This document shows positions 26,921 to 35,368 of a DNA stretch of 64,000 nucleotides, in pieces. The stretch is from positions 55,510 through 119,509 of the forward strand of contig JACJJN010000007.1 in assembly GCA_016899975.1 (NCBI GenBank). Direction: 5' to 3'. The position numbers and the translations under genes were made by a program. Source of the stretch: Lacrimispora saccharolytica (GTDB lineage: Bacteria; Bacillota; Clostridia; Lachnospirales; Lachnospiraceae). How positions within the stretch are numbered: the first letter of the stretch is position 1; the number at the start of each line of letters is the position of its first letter. Under the pieces are notes generated by a model. It was not told where the DNA came from, did no database searches, and worked only from the letters and a program-made list of their open reading frames with translations.

Positions 26921-26977
26921 CTGTGTTGTGGCTGCGTGTGGGTGAGGGCGGATGGGGTTGGCAAGCCTCTGAGATTC

Positions 26978-27110
26978 TAGAGCGTGTTTGAAATTTTTTC
27001 TGTAAGATTGAAAATTTCTTTCTGAAGAATGTACCGCATCATTGGTGGGAAATCTGTTACAAACCCAGGAGACATGACAAGCTGCACTGGACATTTTTGA
27101 ACTGGATGAC
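26978..27110. repeat. Degraded copy of the GCGTGTTTG element
   Basis: It begins CTAGAGCGTGTTTGAAA like the 166-bp element, continues with TTTCT-G, GGTGGGAAATCTGTT and CCAGGAG segments matching its interior, then loses similarity. No right end is seen. It lies between the two giant palindromes. Confidence 0.5.
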
Positions 27111-27247
27111 AAAAGTATTCAAAAAATAAGCAATTGTAAAGCATATGCATCAGCTTCTAAGCAGATTGAACATTAAATATTACAACCAAAAAACTGCAAA
27201 AAATCCTTTGCGCAGATCTAATCCACCCCATACGCCTGAGAAAGCCA

Positions 27248-27504
27248 GAATTTTGCCCTCGGCACGCCATGCGCCCCGTGGCCGGGACGGGAATTATGGA
27301 AATGCAGTGCTTGCGACTACAGGCGGACAGAGGCGGGTGGAGTGTCCGAGGAGCGTAAAACGGAACAAAAACAACCGCAGCCAGAAACACCACATCCGTT
27401 TTACGAGCCGCGAACACTCCGCCCGCCTCTGTCCGAATGTGGAGTGAGCACGCATTCCATAATTCCCCCGCCGCGGGGTGCATGGCGTGCCGGGGGCAAA
27501 ATTC
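27248..27504. repeat. Giant palindromic element B (257 bp)
   Basis: Outer arms GAATTTTGCCC-CGGCACGCCATGC and their complement, a few mismatches, then the same bulge pair as element A but with sides exchanged (the element is inverted relative to A). An inner stem GGACAGAGGCGGG-GGAGTGT and TAAAACGG/CCGTTTTA follow, with an apical loop containing CCGCAGCCAG. Outer and inner stem sequences differ from A yet stay self-complementary. It ends 22 bases before the promoter of the AraC gene. Confidence 0.85.
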
Positions 27505-27526
27505 GTCCCTTTCCCCAAAAAACCAT

Positions 27527-27555
27527 TTGCATTACAGTAGAAGCTGTTTTACAAT
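27527..27555 (+). promoter_or_regulatory. Promoter of the AraC-family gene
   Basis: TTGCAT at 27527-27532, a 17-base spacer and TACAAT at 27550-27555. It starts right after palindrome B and lies 37 bases before the ATG. Confidence 0.6.
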
Positions 27556-27591
27556 AGAGGAAATTGTTCTTCTGTGAGAGGTAATCTGCTT

Positions 27592-28443
27592 ATGTGTCAG
27601 CCGCAATACGACATTACTTTCGAGGATCTGAATCCTACCTTTTTATTTTCCTGTGAGATCCTGCGTCAAGAAACCGAACAGGCGCACAGACACGATTTTA
27701 TTGAGATTGGAATTATTCTGGACGGCGAAGGAGAATTTTCTGTGGACGATAAGGTGTTTCCGGTTCGCAAAGGGGATCTGCTGCTTTTCAATCCGGGAAT
27801 GCTCCATCAGAGCCGAAGAATCAATGAAAAAGAACCGGCAACAGAATTTTACGCCGGTTTTTCCAATATTCATTTCCGGAATATGGAATATAATCAAATT
27901 CTCTTTCCGCACAGAACATTCCTCCTCCGCCCAAAGGAGAAAACCTTCCTTCATCTGACCCGGCTTGCGGAGTCTATGATGGCGGAATCCCGCAGCACAC
28001 AGCCCGGGCGTTACTTTATGCTGAAGTCCTATCTGACCCAGATGATCCTGCTCCTTTACCGTGAACAAGCGGAGCAGCAGAATTCTGCCGCTTCCGGATT
28101 TATTTTCGAATCCACCGGAAAGAAGTATGTGGTGGAAAAGATTGTCGATTATCTGGAAGATCATTATACCGAAAAAATTTCTCTGGATCAGATAGCTCAG
28201 AATATGTATCTGAGCCCGTTTTATATCTCAAGAATTTTCAAGAGTGAAGTCGGTGACACACCGATCAATTACCTGATCAATCTCCGGATGGAAAAGGCAC
28301 GGCAGCTTCTGCGGGAGAAACCAAACTGCAGCGTCCAGGAGATTGCCCTGCAGGTAGGCTATGACGATGCCTATCATTTCAGTAAGTTGTTCAAAAAGCA
28401 TTACGGTAACTCACCGTCCCAGTATCGGGCAAGAAAGATCTGA
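27592..28443 (+). CDS. AraC-family transcriptional regulator
   Basis: 283 residues: an N-terminal cupin sensor domain (AHRHDFIEIGIILDGEGEF, KGDLLLFNPGMLHQSR) and a C-terminal AraC double helix-turn-helix (ISLDQIAQNMYLSPFYISRIFK and SVQEIALQVGYDDAYHFSKLFKKHYG). This form usually senses sugars or other small carbon sources. The ATG at 27592 follows AGAGG; a GTG six codons earlier is less well placed. Target not evident: on one side are palindromes and an ABC exporter, on the other a decayed ABC/two-component cluster. Confidence 0.88.
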   Translation: MCQPQYDITFEDLNPTFLFSCEILRQETEQAHRHDFIEIGIILDGEGEFSVDDKVFPVRKGDLLLFNPGMLHQSRRINEKEPATEFYAGFSNIHFRNMEYNQILFPHRTFLLRPKEKTFLHLTRLAESMMAESRSTQPGRYFMLKSYLTQMILLLYREQAEQQNSAASGFIFESTGKKYVVEKIVDYLEDHYTEKISLDQIAQNMYLSPFYISRIFKSEVGDTPINYLINLRMEKARQLLREKPNCSVQEIALQVGYDDAYHFSKLFKKHYGNSPSQYRARKI

Positions 28444-28462
28444 TCCCATCTTCCTTGCCCGA
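28425..28462. terminator. Hairpin at the end of the AraC gene
   Basis: TCGGGCAAG-AAGAT faces ATC-TCTTCCTTGCCCGA. It includes the AraC stop codon and separates it from the convergent pseudogene. The U-run is poor. Confidence 0.5.
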
Positions 28463-28500
28463 TTATATGCTATCAGAAAAAAGCCAAATCAAATGGCTGA

Positions 28501-29149
28501 TTATTTATTTGGGGATGTATTCATTCCATTCATCAAATACATATACGCGTCCTCCAGTGTGATATCCACCGCCCGACACAAAACATTCTCATAAACCGGC
28601 GGCTCTTTCCCTACAAATTTCATCGTGATCCCTTTCTCCGTATATTGTCTGGAAGACATACGGTATCTCTGCTCCATTTCCCGCGCAATCGCGTCCGATT
28701 CTGTCTCGCACACCCACACATGGCCTCTTGCCTGGTTCAGCAGCTGGATCTCAGATCCGTCATAGAGAAACTGTCCTTTTCTCATAACCGCCAGATGGCT
28801 GCAGGTTGCCGCCAGATCCTCCACCACATGGGTGGAAAACAGTACGATCCTGTCCCTGGAAAAGTCCACAAGAAGATTCCGGATACAGGTTCAGCTCCTG
28901 CGGAAGATATCCGATTTTTTTCTGTATTTTCTCATAATTTTTCTCGCAGTACTCGATTCCGTTCAGCGATACGCTCCCCTCCGCCGGTTTCAGGATCGTG
29001 GTCAGTACACGCATCAGCGTTGTCTTGCCTGCTCCATTCTCTCCCAGCAGCCCGTAAATCCCTTTCTCCATCTGCAGGCTCACATGGTCTACCGCTGTCG
29101 TTCCATTCTTAAATTTCACCGTAAGATTATTTCCTTTTACTCCCATCAT
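28501..29149 (-). pseudogene. ABC transporter ATP-binding protein, internal deletion
   Basis: The N-terminal half is intact up to LPQELNLYP (Walker A GENGAGKTT, Q-loop region). The C-terminal part resumes in another frame with RNLLVDFSRDRIVLFSTHV (H-loop His present) and continues to a normal end. The signature motif and Walker B, about 80 codons, are missing at a junction near 28877, and the frame shifts there. The protein cannot hydrolyse ATP. The family is the ABC-2 type (bacitracin/lantibiotic-resistance-like). It overlaps the upstream permease gene by ATGA. Confidence 0.85.
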
Positions 29150-29712
29150 CCACGCACTCCTTTTTTCATCGTTTGCGGCAAAGCCGCCAGCATGATTCCC
29201 GTCAGCGCCAGCGCTGCCGCCTCACCGAGCATCCATCCGAAGTCCCCAGGCGCCTGAAAATTTCTGTTCTGAAACGCCAGTGGATTCCAGTTTCCAAGCA
29301 GTACCTCCCCGCCTTTGGAGGAAAGAAACAGCCAGACGAAAACGCAAATCCCGATTCCTGCCCATACACTGCCCAGCAGATTGGTCAATGCCATCGACAA
29401 AATGCCGAAAAACAGAATACTCACGGACACCGCCGCCAGATACATCAGATACTGCCCCGCTTCCTCCTCAAAAGTTCCACACAGAGGCTTCTGCCAGAAA
29501 AACAGCCAGAAAATTTCCCAGCGCTTCTCTCTCCGCTCCATCTCACAGGTGTCCGCAAAGAAGACGGCTGCCAGCACGCCTGTATAAACCGCCAGCGCGA
29601 TTCCTATTTCCGCAGTTCCGGTAATTCCACGCACCAGCGATATCAGTACAAAGAAACATAAAGAATAGGCGATCTTATACCTGGGCAGTGAAATTTTTCT
29701 GTCCTTTCTCAA
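29146..29712 (-). CDS. ABC-2-type membrane subunit
   Basis: 188 residues with five to six hydrophobic segments. The start is set at TTG (29712), which overlaps the stop of the preceding frame as TTGA and lies 8 bases after AAGGAGG. It probably is the second permease of an ABC-2 exporter whose ATPase, directly downstream, is broken; the protein itself shows no interruption. Family assignment rests on topology and context more than on motifs. Confidence 0.6.
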   Translation of the reverse strand: MRKDRKISLPRYKIAYSLCFFVLISLVRGITGTAEIGIALAVYTGVLAAVFFADTCEMERREKRWEIFWLFFWQKPLCGTFEEEAGQYLMYLAAVSVSILFFGILSMALTNLLGSVWAGIGICVFVWLFLSSKGGEVLLGNWNPLAFQNRNFQAPGDFGWMLGEAAALALTGIMLAALPQTMKKGVRG

Positions 29713-30194
29713 TATACCCGCCTCCTTTTCCAGATCCAAACCGCAAGGAAAAGCAGCCCTGCAGCCTTTCCCAAAACGTAATTCTTCGCAGACACCGGCT
29801 TCGTATGGAGCAACTCATAGGTATCTCTTCTGGTATCCCTCAGAAACAGAAATGCCAGCAGGATCGCCGCCCCAAATCCCACAAACAGGCTTAGAGCATC
29901 CGTAAATTTTCGCGCCAGATACCAGGAATAGGGATGCTCTTCCAGCTTCTGCCGGATCCAGGCGTTGGTCTCTTCCAGATCCGCCCTCCCGTATTCGTAT
30001 TCTTCCAGATAAGAGTCGACGCCAATGTAGTGATAGTTTTCTTCCATATAGCGGTCGATCTCCTCAATGGTCATATCTGAATTCCGGACCGTGTCCAGCA
30101 CCTCATCGGCTTCCTGCTCACTCATCCCAAACCCGTCTTCCCCCACCAGTGCCGGACGGATCGCCTGCAGCCCTTCTTCAAGCATTTGGATCAT
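29709..30194 (-). pseudogene. Truncated ABC-2-type permease
   Basis: 161 residues. An extracytoplasmic-type acidic region precedes one or two membrane helices (ALSLFVGFGAAILLAFLFL, VLGKAAGLLFLAVWIW). Intact relatives start with a cytoplasmic tail and first helix and have several more helices. The first ATG has no ribosome site and lies immediately after the terminator of the sensor-kinase gene, so the 5' end appears deleted. The sequence also stops soon after the second helix. Confidence 0.6.
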
Positions 30195-30211
30195 TTACAA
30201 CAAAAAAGCAA

Positions 30212-30244
30212 CGAAAAAAAAGATGGCTGACAACAACCATCTTT
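30212..30244 (-). terminator. Terminator after the sensor kinase gene
   Basis: AAGATGG pairs with CCATCTT around a 10-base loop and is followed on the minus strand by TTTTTTTCG. Confidence 0.82.
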
Positions 30245-30267
30245 CCTATCGTTCTCTCTATTCTTTT

Positions 30268-31458
30268 TTATCGGTTCTGCTCCTCTATTCCTTCCCGGAA
30301 TTCTGCCTGCACACAGCCTCCCGGACAGTTGGAGATCAGCAGTCTGCCTCCGTGCTTCTCACAGTACATCCGGGACAGGTACAGTCCAAGCCCGAAATGT
30401 TTCAGATCATCCAGGGGATTGGAGTGGTAATACGCCTTCGTCACCGTTTCCGCATCCTCCCGAAATCCTTCCCCGTCATCCTTCACGGTCAAAACAAGAA
30501 ATTCCTCTCCGGCTTCGAGGGTGACTGCAACCTCCTTTTTCGCGTAGCGGACAGCATTGGTCAGAAGATTCTCATAAACCTCCAGAATCAGTTCCCGGTC
30601 TGCCTGTATCTCACTTTTGCCCTTATACGCAGCAAGACACTGCTTTCCCGCCTCTGCCGCCAGCAAGTTGCCGGTCTCTTCCATGGTCTGTGCCAATTCA
30701 CGTACAGAGATCTTCTCGCAGACCACAGTACGCTCCTCCAGACGGCTCAGCTCCTTCATCGTATCCACAAAACGGTTCATTCTGTCAATCTGATCCAGCC
30801 CTGTCCGCAGGATCTCCATCACCTTGTCTTTGTCCAGCCTTTCCTGAGGCACAAATTCCAGAAGCATTTCCTGATAACCGCGAAGCATCGCCAGCGGTGA
30901 ACGGATATCGTGGGCAATCGCCGAGCGGAGGGCTTTTTCCTCCTCGATCATCCCCCAGAGCTTCCGGTTATTGTCCTTCAGCTGCAGGCGCATCTGCTCA
31001 AACTTCCCGCAAAGCTGTCCCAGTTCATCCCGATTCTGATAATCGATGGAATGATCCCATTCTTCCCTCGCTATCGCTTCCAACGCCTGAGACATTGCGT
31101 CCAGCGGAGGCTGGATCTTCTTCCGGTAAAAAAGCAGGATCGCCCCGCCGCATCCGATCATCGGAATCAGAAGCCCGGACCAGGTGATCAGAAAATCGCA
31201 GGTTTCTGACAGAAAGTTTTCCACATCAGAAAGTTCAACTCCATGACTGTTTCCCCAGTAAACCAGATTTTCCTCGTAAATGACTTCCTCCAGCGCTTCG
31301 TAATACGTCTCTTCCTTCAGATGTTTCCGGTACAGATGGATCTGAAATTGTTCTGCAGCACCCTGAACCAGGACAGCACAGAAGAAGCTCAAAATCATTG
31401 CCACAGATAAATACAGCGCAAACGAACGCCGAATAGACAGATTTCTTATTTTTTCCAT
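30268..31458 (-). CDS. Sensor histidine kinase
   Basis: 396 residues: two membrane helices (about 12-34 and 90-112) flanking a short extracytoplasmic loop, a HAMP-like linker, HisKA (AIAHDIRSPLAMLRGYQEML, phospho-acceptor His near 182) and HATPase_c (ENLLTNAVRYA, DDGEGF, GLGLYLS). The frame is intact and GGGGGAG precedes the ATG. It overlaps the end of the response-regulator gene by 13 bases. The partner regulator has a nonsense codon and the linked ABC transporter is decayed, so this kinase may be an orphan. Confidence 0.9.
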   Translation of the reverse strand: MEKIRNLSIRRSFALYLSVAMILSFFCAVLVQGAAEQFQIHLYRKHLKEETYYEALEEVIYEENLVYWGNSHGVELSDVENFLSETCDFLITWSGLLIPMIGCGGAILLFYRKKIQPPLDAMSQALEAIAREEWDHSIDYQNRDELGQLCGKFEQMRLQLKDNNRKLWGMIEEEKALRSAIAHDIRSPLAMLRGYQEMLLEFVPQERLDKDKVMEILRTGLDQIDRMNRFVDTMKELSRLEERTVVCEKISVRELAQTMEETGNLLAAEAGKQCLAAYKGKSEIQADRELILEVYENLLTNAVRYAKKEVAVTLEAGEEFLVLTVKDDGEGFREDAETVTKAYYHSNPLDDLKHFGLGLYLSRMYCEKHGGRLLISNCPGGCVQAEFREGIEEQNR

Positions 31459-32120
31459 CGATATCCGCTCCCCCAGACCGTCTCGATCACTTCATCCTTC
31501 AGACAGACGGAAAACTTCTTCCGGATCCTGCGCACCAGTTCCGTCACCACACGGCTGTCTCCCTCGGCATCATATCCGCAGACCCTCTCGTGGATCCGTT
31601 CTCTGTCAAATACCTGTCCCGGATGGGCGGACAGAAACTCCACGATCTCATATTCCAGCCGGGTCAGGGGAATTTCCTTTCCCTCAAACCGCGCCTCTTT
31701 TCCGGCATAATCGATCCAGAGTCCGTTCTCATATCTGGAGCTTGTCCGGAATTTCTAACGTTCCTCCCGTTTCAAATGCGCTGTGATCCTTGCCTCCAAT
31801 TCTTTCAGGCTGAACGGCTTGGTGATATAATCATCCCCGCCGGACAACAGTCCGTTCACCCGGTCCTGTTCCTCCACATGTGCCGTCAGAAACAGGATCG
31901 GGCAGGCGGTCTCATTCCTTATCTTCCTGCAAACTTCGATCCCGTCCATGCGGGGCATGTTGATATCCAGAAGGATCAGATCCGGATTTTTTGAGAGTTT
32001 CTCCAGTACTTCCAGTCCGTCCCCTGCCGTAATGATCTCAAACCCTTTGATTTCCAGATAGCTTTTCAGCATCTTCACAAGCTCTTCGTCATCGTCTGCA
32101 ATCAGAAGCCTGTACGCCAT
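31446..32120 (-). pseudogene. OmpR-family response regulator with an in-frame TAG
   Basis: The receiver domain (LIADDDEEL, phospho-Asp in LILLDINMPRMDG, Lys in TKPFSLKEL) is complete for 121 residues. A TAG at 31757-31755 then interrupts the linker. In the same frame the sequence continues as an OmpR/PhoB winged helix (LTRLEYEIVEFLSAHPG, ERIHERVCGY, ETVWGSGYRWKK) to a normal stop. No insertion or deletion is needed. Either a point mutation has separated the domains, leaving a receiver-only protein, or the base is a strain or assembly variant. Confidence 0.85.
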
Positions 32121-32138
32121 CTTACCATTCCTTCTTTC

Positions 32139-32744
32139 CTACTCTCCGGAAGCCCTCTGTTCGTCCATGCTGCTCCGCACTTTGCTTCGGATCCTCTGCA
32201 GTGCATTGTCGATCGCCTTGGGCGGTTTCTGCATCTGCCGGGCAATCTGCTGATAACCGTACCCTTTCAGGTACAGCTGCAGCACTTCATACTCAAAAGG
32301 ACTGAGGATCTTCCGGATCTTTTCATGGATCCGGTCCAGATTCTCACGGTTGATCAGAATTTCCTCCGGCGTCTCCTCATCGATCAGCCGCAGCTCCTGC
32401 TCCGACACCGGCTCGCTGAGAGAGACGAAGCTGTTCAGCGGCTGATGTTTCTGTCTCTGAGACATGGAGATTGCCGAATACAGCTGACGGTCAATACACA
32501 GGGCGGCAAACGTAGCAAAAGACGCCTCCCGGTCTTCCTGATACCCCTGGATCGCCTTGAACAGCCCCAGCATTCCTTCCTGGATCAGGTCCTCCTGATC
32601 GCCTCCGGCAAGATAGAGCGCGCGCGCCTTCTGGCGGACAAGGTATTTATACTTGTCCACCAGATAATCCGCCACCTCGCTCTCCCCGTTTCTCATCATC
32701 CGAAGAAGCTCCTCATCCTTATATCCATCATATTTTCCTGTCAT
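32139..32744 (-). CDS. sigH: RNA polymerase sigma-H factor (sporulation)
   Basis: 201-residue sigma-70-family factor of the SigH group, which in sporulating firmicutes directs early stationary-phase and sporulation transcription. Region 2 (DYLVDKYKYLVRQKARALYL ... DLIQEGMLGLFKAIQGY, FATFAALCIDRQLYSAI) and region 4 (LSPFEYEVLQLYLKGYGYQQIA) are both clear. It starts one base after the rlmB stop, after GAGAGGA. The operon order cysE-cysS-mrnC-rlmB-sigH matches Bacillus, except that rae1/yacP, normally between rlmB and sigH, is missing. Confidence 0.93.
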   Translation of the reverse strand: MTGKYDGYKDEELLRMMRNGESEVADYLVDKYKYLVRQKARALYLAGGDQEDLIQEGMLGLFKAIQGYQEDREASFATFAALCIDRQLYSAISMSQRQKHQPLNSFVSLSEPVSEQELRLIDEETPEEILINRENLDRIHEKIRKILSPFEYEVLQLYLKGYGYQQIARQMQKPPKAIDNALQRIRSKVRSSMDEQRASGE

Positions 32745-32745
32745 G

Positions 32746-33495
32746 TCATCCTCTCTGTCTTACAATCTCATAAGCCAGCACTCCCGCCGCAACAGAAGCA
32801 TTCAGCGATTCGATTTCTCCCTTCATCGGAATCGTCGCGACAAAATCACATTTCTCACGCACCAGCCTGGATACGCCCTCACCCTCATTTCCGATCACAA
32901 GTCCGATGGGACCTGTCAGATTCAGACGGTACATAGGTTCTCCGTCCATATCCGCACAGACAAACCACAGCCCTTTCTCCTTTAACTGTTCGATGGTCTG
33001 CGCCATATTCGTCACCTTCGCTACCGGCGTATAATTGATCGCGCCTGCGGAAGTCTTCGCCACAGTCGCAGTCAGTCCTACCGCACGGTGTTTCGGAATG
33101 ATCACGCCATGAGCGCCCGCAATATTGGCGGTACGCAGGATCGCGCCAAGATTGTGGGGATCCTCAATACCGTCCAGCAGGATCAGAAACGGCGGTTCCT
33201 GCTTTTCCTCCGCCCGTTTCAGAATGTCTTCCACGGTAGCATAACTATAAGAAGCTGCCTGTGCGATCACGCCCTGGTGACGTCCGGTCTGTGACATTCC
33301 GTCCAGACGTTCCTTGGATACATAGTTGATGATCGTGTCATGCTTCTTTGCCTCTCTCAGGATCGTATGTACCGGTCCGTCCTGGCTACCTGTCAGAACA
33401 TACAGCTTATCCACACTCTTCCCGGAACGGAATGCCTCCAGCACCGCATTCCGTCCTTCAATCAGTCCGCCCTCTGTTTCCTTTTTCTTACCCAT
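32746..33495 (-). CDS. rlmB: 23S rRNA 2'-O-methyltransferase RlmB (SPOUT/TrmH family)
   Basis: 249 residues: an N-terminal L30e-like substrate-binding domain (residues about 10-85) and a SPOUT methyltransferase domain with the three family motifs: DPHNLGAILRTA, IGLVIGNEGEGVS and IPMKGEIESLNASVAAGV. The product methylates the ribose of G2251 (E. coli numbering) in the ribosomal P-loop. Position in the cysE-sigH operon agrees with RlmB rather than other TrmH proteins. Confidence 0.92.
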   Translation of the reverse strand: MGKKKETEGGLIEGRNAVLEAFRSGKSVDKLYVLTGSQDGPVHTILREAKKHDTIINYVSKERLDGMSQTGRHQGVIAQAASYSYATVEDILKRAEEKQEPPFLILLDGIEDPHNLGAILRTANIAGAHGVIIPKHRAVGLTATVAKTSAGAINYTPVAKVTNMAQTIEQLKEKGLWFVCADMDGEPMYRLNLTGPIGLVIGNEGEGVSRLVREKCDFVATIPMKGEIESLNASVAAGVLAYEIVRQRG

Positions 33496-33524
33496 TTTTC
33501 TGTTCCATCCTCATTCTTTATCGG

Positions 33525-33977
33525 TCAGGCTTTTTCCAAAGCCATTTCCACCAGATCCACGATCCGGTCATAGTCGCCTTTCAGATACAGATACCCCATC
33601 ACAGCTTCCAGCCCGGTTGCCCTCCGGTAATCTGTGATCGATGCATTTTTTGCCTTTGTCGCCGCTTTCGCGTTGCGTCCCCGCTTATAGACCTGCTGCT
33701 CTTCCGGTGTAAACACTTCTTCCAGCACCGCCACCATTTTCGACTGATGCTCTGCCGATACCAGAGACGCCGCCATTTTGTGCAGCTTATTCACCTGCTG
33801 ATTGGCTCTGCGGACCAGCACCGTCCGCACCACCATCTCATACGCCGCATCTCCGATATAAGCCAGGGTCAGCGGGGAATACTCTTTCAGGTCATGAACC
33901 GGCAGATGAAATTTCTCCGCCAGATATTTCTGCGGCGCATTCTCCAACGCTTCTGTCTTCTTTATGCTCTCTTCCAT
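33525..33977 (-). CDS. mrnC: Mini-ribonuclease 3
   Basis: 150 residues, RNase III catalytic domain without a double-stranded-RNA-binding domain. The signature LAYIGDAAYEMVVR is at about residues 39-52. In Bacillus the enzyme trims the ends of 23S rRNA precursor together with L3. It overlaps the end of cysS by 16 bases and is followed by rlmB, another 23S rRNA factor. This clustering of cysteine and rRNA genes is conserved in firmicutes. Confidence 0.93.
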   Translation of the reverse strand: MEESIKKTEALENAPQKYLAEKFHLPVHDLKEYSPLTLAYIGDAAYEMVVRTVLVRRANQQVNKLHKMAASLVSAEHQSKMVAVLEEVFTPEEQQVYKRGRNAKAATKAKNASITDYRRATGLEAVMGYLYLKGDYDRIVDLVEMALEKA

Positions 33978-35368
33978 TTCACACCTTCTCTGGTATCTTC
34001 CAGCACGATTCCTTTTGCCAGCAGCTCATCACGGATCGCATCCGCCCTGGCGAAATCCCTTGCCTTTCTCGCCGCCTGCCGCTCAGCGATCATCGCCTCA
34101 ATCTCTTCATCCAGAGATTCTTTCTTCCGGTCCACGATCAGTCCCTGGATATCGCAGAGTTCCTTGATCTCATCCTTCACCCGTTCAGCAAACGCACGGG
34201 AAGAAGCTTCCGTAACCTCTGTATTGGCGAACTTCACCAGCTCAAAGACAGCCGCCAGCGCGTCGGAAGTATTCAGGTCGTCGTCCATTGCCTCCTCATA
34301 TTTTGCGCGGAACTGCTCCATCTCTTTCAGCTTTCCGGTTTCTTCTTCTGTGAGAGCTTCTGTCTTCGCAGCGGAAGAAAACTCTTTCAGACGATCCACA
34401 GCCGTCACGATTCTTTCATAAGCATTCTTGGACGCTTCCATAATATCCGCGCTGAAGTTCAGCGGACTTCTGTAATGAGCGCTCAGCATGAAGAAACGGA
34501 GCACCTGAAGATCATATTTCTCTCCAATCTCACGGACGGTAAAGAAATTCCCCAGAGATTTGGACATTTTGCGGTTATCAATATTCAGAAACGCGTTGTG
34601 CAGCCAGTAACGGGCAAACGGCTTTCCATTGCAGCACTCACTCTGCGCGATCTCATTTTCATGATGCGGGAAGATCAGATCCTCGCCGCCGGCATGGATA
34701 TCAATCTCTTCACCCAGATATTTCTTGGACATCTCGGAACACTCAATATGCCATCCCGGACGGCCTTCTCCCCACGGAGAAACCCAGAACGGCTCTCCCT
34801 CTTTCTTCGGTTTCCACAACACGAAATCCAGCGGATCTTCTTTCTGATCCTCGCCGGAAACCAGAAGCGAACGGCCGCCGGAACGCAGATCATCCAGGTT
34901 CTTATGGGAAAGCTTTCCATACTCGTCAAATTTTCTGGTGCGGAAATATACCGTGCCATTTACGTCATAGGCATACCCCTTCTCCACCAGAGTGGAGATC
35001 ATCTCGATCATACCCGGAATCTCCTGAGTCGCCAGAGGATGTGTGGTTGCCGGACGCACATTCATCGCTTCCATATCCTTCTTGCACTCTTCAATATAAC
35101 GGGAAGAGATTTCCTGGGCGCTCACGCCCTCCTCAATGGATTTGGCAATGATCTTGTCGTCCACATCCGTAAAGTTGGAAACGTAATTCACCTCATACCC
35201 CTTGTATTCCATATAACGGCGCGCCGTATCAAAAACGATCATCGGACGCGCATTGCCAATATGAATAAAGTTGTAGACCGTCGGCCCACAGACATACATT
35301 TTTACCTTTCCTTCCTCCAGCGGAATAAATTCTTCCTTTTTCTTCGTCAGCGTATTATAAAACTTCAT
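33962..35368 (-). CDS. cysS: Cysteinyl-tRNA synthetase
   Basis: 468-residue class I synthetase. Zinc ligand Cys in MYVCGPTVYN, HIGH as HIGNARPM, zinc-site WHIECSEM and HAGGEDLIFPHHENE, and KMSKS as RKMSKSLGN. The DALR anticodon domain follows. It begins inside the 3' end of cysE (14-base overlap), so translation is coupled. Expression is presumably controlled by the cysteine T-box upstream of cysE. Confidence 0.97.
   Translation of the reverse strand: MKFYNTLTKKKEEFIPLEEGKVKMYVCGPTVYNFIHIGNARPMIVFDTARRYMEYKGYEVNYVSNFTDVDDKIIAKSIEEGVSAQEISSRYIEECKKDMEAMNVRPATTHPLATQEIPGMIEMISTLVEKGYAYDVNGTVYFRTRKFDEYGKLSHKNLDDLRSGGRSLLVSGEDQKEDPLDFVLWKPKKEGEPFWVSPWGEGRPGWHIECSEMSKKYLGEEIDIHAGGEDLIFPHHENEIAQSECCNGKPFARYWLHNAFLNIDNRKMSKSLGNFFTVREIGEKYDLQVLRFFMLSAHYRSPLNFSADIMEASKNAYERIVTAVDRLKEFSSAAKTEALTEEETGKLKEMEQFRAKYEEAMDDDLNTSDALAAVFELVKFANTEVTEASSRAFAERVKDEIKELCDIQGLIVDRKKESLDEEIEAMIAERQAARKARDFARADAIRDELLAKGIVLEDTREGVKWKRA

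Noticed and set aside
26658..27504. Coding frames within the giant palindromes
   Set aside because: Several open frames of 70-120 codons exist on both strands, but they are mirror images caused by the palindrome, have no ribosome sites and no family resemblance.
26485..27592. Insertion sequence with transposase
   Set aside because: Inverted repeats are present, but no transposase, even degraded, can be read in any frame.
31755..31757. UAG read as pyrrolysine or other recoding
   Set aside because: No pyl genes or recoding element are seen, and neighbouring genes of the same cluster are broken by deletions, so a nonsense mutation is simpler.
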